Positions 60,188 to 64,000 of a DNA stretch of 64,000 nt are shown piece after piece. The translations under genes were made by a program, and so were the position numbers. Within the stretch, counting starts at the first letter, position 1; the number at the start of each line of letters is the position of its first letter. A model generated the notes under the pieces. That model searched no databases. It saw only the letters and a list, made by a program, of their open reading frames with translations, and was not told where the DNA came from. The DNA lies in contig CABUSV010000001.1 in assembly GCA_902494345.1 (NCBI GenBank), forward strand, positions 124,001 through 188,000, in the 5' to 3' direction. This DNA is from an uncultured Collinsella sp. (lineage in GTDB: Bacteria; Actinomycetota; Coriobacteriia; Coriobacteriales; Coriobacteriaceae).

Positions 60188-61474
60188 ATGTCGGTCGATA
60201 TAGCCACGTATGTCCACGATCTTGCCGTTGCCGCCAAGGCAGCGTCGGCCTCGCTTGCCACGGCGAGCGATGAGCAGCGCCAGGAGGCCGTGCGCGCCAT
60301 GGCCGCAGCACTGCGTAACGGTGTCGACTCCATCGTCGCCGCCAACGAGCTCGATATGTCCGCCGCGCGCGATGCGGGCACCTCGGCCGGACTGCTCGAT
60401 CGCCTGCTGCTGACGCCCGAGCGCGTCGAGGGCATGGCCGCCGGCCTGGAAAAGCTCGCCGAGCTGCCCGATCCCGTGGGCCGCGTGCTCGACCACCGCG
60501 TGCTCGCAAGCGGCGTGGACCTCACCCGCGTGAGCGTGCCGCTGGGTCTGGTCGCCATGGTCTACGAGGCGCGCCCCAACGTGACGGCCGACGCCGCGGG
60601 CATCTGCATCCGCACCGGCAACGCTTGCATTCTGCGCGGCGGCTCGCTGGCCTATCACTCGTGTGCCATGATCGCCGAACTGCTGGCCGATGCCCTCGAG
60701 GCGCAGGGCTTCCCGCGCGAGGCCGTGTCGATGATCGAGTCCACCGACCGCGAGGCCACTGGCGAGCTCATGAAGCTCCGCGGTATTGTCGACGTACTCA
60801 TTCCGCGCGGCGGCGCAGGCCTGATCCAGCGCTGCGTGCGCGAGTCGCTTGTGCCGGTGATCGAGACGGGCACGGGCAACTGCCACATCTACGTGCATGA
60901 ATCCGCCGACTTTGATAAGGCGCTCAACATTATCGTTAATGCCAAGACCCAGCGTGTAGGCGTGTGCAATGCCGCCGAGTCGCTGCTGGTCGACCATGCT
61001 GTGGCCGATGCGTTTTTGCCTGCGGTTGTTGCCGTGCTGCACGACCACGGCGTGCTCATTCACGGCGACGAGGCCACGTGCGCCGCGTGCGCCGACGCCG
61101 GCTTTGTGGAGGGCGATGACTACGTTGCCGCGACTGAGGAGGACTGGGGTCGCGAGTACCTGGCTCTCGAGATGAGCGTGAAGGTCGTGGCAAACGAGGA
61201 CGAGGCCATCGCACACATCAACCGCTACGGCACGATGCACTCCGAGGCCATTGTTGCCGAGGACACGGATGCTTGCGAGCGCTTCCTGGATGCGGTCGAT
61301 GCCTCGGCCGTGTACGCCAACGCCAGCACGCGCTTCACTGACGGCGGCGAGTTTGGCCTGGGCGCCGAGATCGGCATCTCGACCCAAAAGCTCCACGCCC
61401 GTGGCCCCTTTGCCGCCGAGGCCCTCACTACCTACAAATTCAAGCTCCGAGGCACCGGCCAGGTCCGCCCCTAA
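60188..61474 (+). CDS. proA: Glutamate-5-semialdehyde dehydrogenase
   Basis: Reduces glutamyl phosphate, the ProB product, to glutamate semialdehyde. The 428-residue protein has LGLVAMVYEARPNVTADAAG near 118-137, ILRGGSLAYHSC near 147, GTGNCHIYVHE near 228, the nucleophilic Cys in VGVCNAAESLLVDH near 258, and TDGGEFGLGAEIGIST near 385. GAGAAAGGG lies before the ATG at 60188. A CCACCACAAAGG-type hairpin follows 13 bp after the stop. Confidence 0.96.
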   Translation: MSVDIATYVHDLAVAAKAASASLATASDEQRQEAVRAMAAALRNGVDSIVAANELDMSAARDAGTSAGLLDRLLLTPERVEGMAAGLEKLAELPDPVGRVLDHRVLASGVDLTRVSVPLGLVAMVYEARPNVTADAAGICIRTGNACILRGGSLAYHSCAMIAELLADALEAQGFPREAVSMIESTDREATGELMKLRGIVDVLIPRGGAGLIQRCVRESLVPVIETGTGNCHIYVHESADFDKALNIIVNAKTQRVGVCNAAESLLVDHAVADAFLPAVVAVLHDHGVLIHGDEATCAACADAGFVEGDDYVAATEEDWGREYLALEMSVKVVANEDEAIAHINRYGTMHSEAIVAEDTDACERFLDAVDASAVYANASTRFTDGGEFGLGAEIGISTQKLHARGPFAAEALTTYKFKLRGTGQVRP

Positions 61475-61486
61475 CGACCGCGCAAG

Positions 61487-61528
61487 AAAAACCGCCACAA
61501 AGGTGCCTGTCCCCTTTGTGGCGGTTTT
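61487..61528. repeat. CCACCACAAAGG hairpin, copy 7 (CCGCCACAAAGG variant)
   Basis: CCGCCACAAAGG and CCTTTGTGGCGG with loop TGCCTGTCCC. The A to G change in the left arm is matched by a T to C change in the right arm: a compensatory pair change that keeps the stem. A and T tracts flank it. It ends the proA and HD-gene transcripts. Confidence 0.78.
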
Positions 61529-61543
61529 AGCTGGCGCGGGCGG

Positions 61544-62143
61544 TTAGGCCTGGAAGGTATCGCGATCGGGCGCGAAGGACTGCATGGCCGCGATGGTGCG
61601 GTCAAAGAGCTCGGGGAGCTCCCAGCCCAACATCTCGGCGCCCTGCGAAATCACGTCGCGCGAGCAGCCGGCGGCAAAGCGCTTGTCCTTGAACTTCTTC
61701 TTGAGCGACTTGGTCGTAAAGTCCATAACGCTCTTGCTCGGGCGCATGATGACTGCAGCGCCGATCAGGCCGGTGAGCTCATCGCAGGCAAACAGGATCT
61801 TTTCCATCTGCAGCTCGGGCTTGGGCAGCGAGGTGTTGAAGTCGGACGTGTGCGTCTGGATGGCGTGAATGAGCTCGGGAGACGCACCTTCGCCCTCAAG
61901 AATCTCGGCAGCATAGATGGTGTGGTTCATGGGGTCGTCCTCATGCTCCTCCCAATCCAGGTCGTGCAGCAGACCGACGATGCCCCAAAACTCCTCGTTC
62001 TCGGGGTCGAACTCGCGCGCAAAGTAGCGCATAGTGCCCTCGACCGTCTCGCCATGGGTGATGTGGAACGGGTCCTTGTTGTGCTCGTTGAGCAGTTCGA
62101 ACGCGCGGTCGCGGGTGATTCCGGCGGTAAGCGGCTCTGCCAT
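61544..62143 (-). CDS. HD-domain phosphohydrolase
   Basis: A 199-residue protein with an HD/HDIG-type metal-dependent phosphohydrolase domain. HGETVEGTMRYFA near residue 30, HDLDWEEHEDD near 60 and NHTIYAAEIL near 75 give the His and Asp ligands; CDELTGLIGAAVIMRPSK near 118 is characteristic of this subgroup. The substrate is unknown. The ATG is at 62143 after GGAGAC. It is convergent with proA and sits head to tail with CarD, separated by a CCACCACAAAGG hairpin. Confidence 0.87.
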   Translation of the reverse strand: MAEPLTAGITRDRAFELLNEHNKDPFHITHGETVEGTMRYFAREFDPENEEFWGIVGLLHDLDWEEHEDDPMNHTIYAAEILEGEGASPELIHAIQTHTSDFNTSLPKPELQMEKILFACDELTGLIGAAVIMRPSKSVMDFTTKSLKKKFKDKRFAAGCSRDVISQGAEMLGWELPELFDRTIAAMQSFAPDRDTFQA

Positions 62144-62197
62144 AGGAGACTCCTTGTGCTCGTGGGTATCGATAAGAATGAATACTACTAGAACAAG

Positions 62198-62239
62198 AAA
62201 ACCACCACAAAGGTGCCTGTCCCCTTTGTGGTGGTTTTA
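62198..62239. repeat. CCACCACAAAGG hairpin, copy 8
   Basis: A perfect CCACCACAAAGG/CCTTTGTGGTGG stem with loop TGCCTGTCCC. It lies between the carD stop at 62251 and the HD-gene start, and is likely the carD terminator (A tract on the left, T on the right). Confidence 0.75.
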
Positions 62240-62250
62240 GCGCGGTTGGG

Positions 62251-62736
62251 TTAGTTGAGGGCGGCTTGGGCTAGGCGGGCTTCAGCGTCCTCCTCGGTGA
62301 CGCCCAAGGCCACAGCGAACTCCTCGATGGAGCGGCGCTTGGCTTCCTTGAGTACGCGCATGTAGTAGGAGCTGGGCTTTTTATCAGCTTCCTCGGCCTG
62401 GCGAATGCGGTGCATCATGGTCTTTGCCACGCGGACCGTCTCGGGCGCGCCCAGCTTGAGCTGCTGCTTAAAGTGCGTCTCCTCAAGTGAGCTGTTGCGC
62501 TCGGTAAAGGTGTCGCACTCCAGCTCGTCATAGTGGCTCAGCAGGTGCTCGGCATCTTGCTGAGAGATGGCGGCGTGCAAACGATCGGCCTGCGCCACGG
62601 GGTACATGAGGATCGTCTGCGCATGTCCCTGCTTGGTCTCGAGCAGCAGCATGGGCTGCGGTGTATCGTCCCTAAAACCGACGACGGTGCAGACTCCCTG
62701 GCCCGGATGAATGACGTGTTGACCGATTGAGAACAT
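62251..62736 (-). CDS. CarD family transcriptional regulator
   Basis: A 161-residue protein that would bind RNA polymerase beta through a Tudor-like N-terminal domain and stabilise open complexes. IGQHVIHPGQGVCTVVGF at the N-terminus is the family signature; the helical DNA-binding C-terminal domain ends AKRRSIEEFAVALGVTEEDA. TTGGAGGTAGC before the ATG at 62736 supports the start. An inverted repeat ATACG-N6-CGTAT (62751-62766) lies just upstream, a possible operator. Confidence 0.93.
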   Translation of the reverse strand: MFSIGQHVIHPGQGVCTVVGFRDDTPQPMLLLETKQGHAQTILMYPVAQADRLHAAISQQDAEHLLSHYDELECDTFTERNSSLEETHFKQQLKLGAPETVRVAKTMMHRIRQAEEADKKPSSYYMRVLKEAKRRSIEEFAVALGVTEEDAEARLAQAALN

Positions 62737-63078
62737 GCTACCTCCAACTTATACGAATTTACGTATTTCTAGAATAACACGCTGACGTGCGCAAATCCTC
62801 ACTTTATGCAGGAAAAGCACACAACTCTGATAGGTAAGAGTATTCGATAACAGACGCAGCTCATTCATACCTTTATGCATTTTCAACGCGTGCATAATTT
62901 GCAGGCAGACTGGCATCTTTGAGTGACTCCATACAAGCTGTAGTCAATTTTGTGCATATGCAATATCTATTAGCTTTACCCTGCGACAGTAGCTACTGCT
63001 TGTGATAGAGTGCTACAAACTCTGGCTTTTGCCCTACGAGTGACCAAGAGCTCGGGGGCTTTAACACAAGGAGGACCT
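62737..63078. other. AT-rich gap between carD and argS
   Basis: About 340 bp with no gene. It holds the carD start region with ATACG/CGTAT, a TGCATATGCA palindrome near 62952, and the argS leader. No T-box features (specifier loop, terminator/antiterminator) are visible, so argS does not appear to be T-box controlled. Confidence 0.5.
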
Positions 63079-64000
63079 ATGCCCGAGAAGATTGAAGAGC
63101 TGGTACGCGCTGCGCTTGCTGCGGCCCAGGAGGCCGGCGACCTTTCCGCATTTGAACTTGACGATTGCGCCATCGAGCGACCGGCTGACACTTCTCATGG
63201 CGAGTGGACCTCTACCATGGCCCTGAAGTCCGCCAAGCTGGCCCATTGCGCCCCGCGCAAGATCGCCGAGGCCATCGTTGCCCATATGCCCGAGGACCCC
63301 GCGATCGAGAAGGTCGAGATCGCAGGCCCCGGCTTCATCAACTTCTACCTCTCCGTTGCCGTCAAGAATGCCATCTTTGGCGAGGCTCGCGAGAAGGGCA
63401 TGGACTTCGCTAAGTCCAACGTCGGTGGTGGCCTGAAGACCCAGGTCGAGTTCGTTTCCGCTAACCCCGTCGGCCCCATGCACATCGGCCACGGCCGCTG
63501 GGCCGCGCTGGGCGACTCGCTCTGCCGTGTCATGGACCACGCCGGTTACGACATCCAGCGTGAGTTCTACATCAACGACCACGGCTCTCAGATGAACACC
63601 TTCGGCAACTCCATCAGCACGCGCTATATGCAGCTTGCCGACATCATCGCCAAGCAGGGCGTTGATATCGACGAGGCTCACAAGCTGCTGATCGCCGACC
63701 GCGACGCCTTTGTTGCCGACGAGAACGACGAGCACCCCGAGACCCATCCGTATCAGGATAACTTTGCCGAGACTCTGGGCAAGGACTCCTACGGCGGCGA
63801 CTACATCATCGACGAGGCTGCCGAGTTCTGGCGCACCGACGGCGATAAGTGGGTCGACGCCGATCCTCAGGAGCGCATGGAGAGCTTCCGCGAGCGCGGC
63901 TACGTAAAGATGGTCGACAACATGCGCGACCTCTGCCACGCCGTCAATTGCGACTTCGATCGTTGGTACTCCGAGCGTTCGCTGTACGTGAAGGACACCG
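63079..64000 (+). CDS. argS: Arginyl-tRNA synthetase (partial, 3' end off the window)
   Basis: First 307 residues of the class I enzyme that charges tRNA(Arg). The N-terminal tRNA D-loop domain (about 1-115) is followed by VEFVSANPVGPMHIGHGRWA near 130-150 with the HIGH signature, then YINDHGSQMNTFGNS near 175. The KMSK-like and anticodon domains lie beyond the edge. AAGGAGG before the ATG at 63079 sets the start. Confidence 0.96.
   Translation, partial: MPEKIEELVRAALAAAQEAGDLSAFELDDCAIERPADTSHGEWTSTMALKSAKLAHCAPRKIAEAIVAHMPEDPAIEKVEIAGPGFINFYLSVAVKNAIFGEAREKGMDFAKSNVGGGLKTQVEFVSANPVGPMHIGHGRWAALGDSLCRVMDHAGYDIQREFYINDHGSQMNTFGNSISTRYMQLADIIAKQGVDIDEAHKLLIADRDAFVADENDEHPETHPYQDNFAETLGKDSYGGDYIIDEAAEFWRTDGDKWVDADPQERMESFRERGYVKMVDNMRDLCHAVNCDFDRWYSERSLYVKDT

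Noticed and set aside
22734..62239. CRISPR array from the repeated CCACCACAAAGG units.
   Set aside because: Copies are kilobases apart, palindromic and at gene ends, with no spacer spacing and no cas genes.

Overview
The window looks like chromosomal DNA of a Coriobacteriia member (Actinomycetota), most like Collinsella. The signs are high G+C (so many genes have long antisense open frames), gut-actinobacterial housekeeping genes such as CarD, a short SerA, QueH and an ATP-type PckA, and several families of short intergenic palindromes. The genus is an inference from recall; no search was run.

Layout. 1-5.6 kb: RNA m5C methyltransferase (cut by the left edge), an unusual MetRS-like protein, a membrane zincin, then queH-queA for queuosine. 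5.6-9.3 kb: a coiled-coil tail-anchored protein and an SDR enzyme, separated by palindromic repeat elements. 9.3-11.4 kb: tgt (queuosine insertion) and a LOG protein. 11.4-15.2 kb: an accessory island with a DinJ/YafQ-type toxin-antitoxin pair and a 1,003-residue TOTE-type primase-helicase whose C-terminal PLD-like domain has lost its H and K. 15.5-18.7 kb: DegV, HAD phosphatase and M20 dipeptidase. 18.9-22.6 kb: pstSCAB phosphate transport. 22.8-25.5 kb: ABC-F ATPase and HAD hydrolase. 25.5-33.2 kb: a metal-homeostasis district with a DtxR/MntR-type regulator, a CadC/SmtB-like regulator, a standalone HMA protein, a P1B ATPase and a His-rich putative Mn2+ exporter, interrupted by a possible mobile element and a Vsr/DUF559-like gene. 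33.3-37.4 kb: small housekeeping genes. 37.4-41.2 kb: M20 peptidase, serA, serC. 41.4-50.7 kb: K+/Na+-H+ antiporter, PPP phosphatase, flippase, pckA, B3/B4 protein, MarR, a second DegV and an MGMT-like protein. 50.9-55.3 kb: two candidate structured ncRNAs, trpS, a MraY/WecA-type transferase, a PflX-like radical SAM protein and tRNA-Ala(CGC). 55.3-64 kb: pncB, proB, proA, an S33 peptidase, HD protein, CarD and the start of argS.

How the parts fit. QueH, QueA and Tgt cover the steps from preQ1 insertion to queuosine. ProB and ProA make the first two steps of proline synthesis, and SerA and SerC two of the three steps of serine synthesis. PstSCAB is a complete phosphate importer with no phoU next to it. 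The metal district shows readable operators: a near-perfect CadC/SmtB palindrome pair controlling its own operon, and a motif shared between the DtxR-type regulator promoter and the putative Mn exporter promoter.

The most unexplained material is intergenic. There are eight copies of a CCACCACAAAGG hairpin, three copies of an AGTTGCGGTG hairpin (one supplies the last codons and stop of the TOTE gene), two copies of a composite double-hairpin element with core GACCAGAAGGTC, and a dispersed CCGGCA/GGGGAC family. There are also a 114-bp stem-loop, a 254-bp element with 45-bp inverted ends, and two candidate small RNAs, one of which displays an anti-Shine-Dalgarno C-rich loop.
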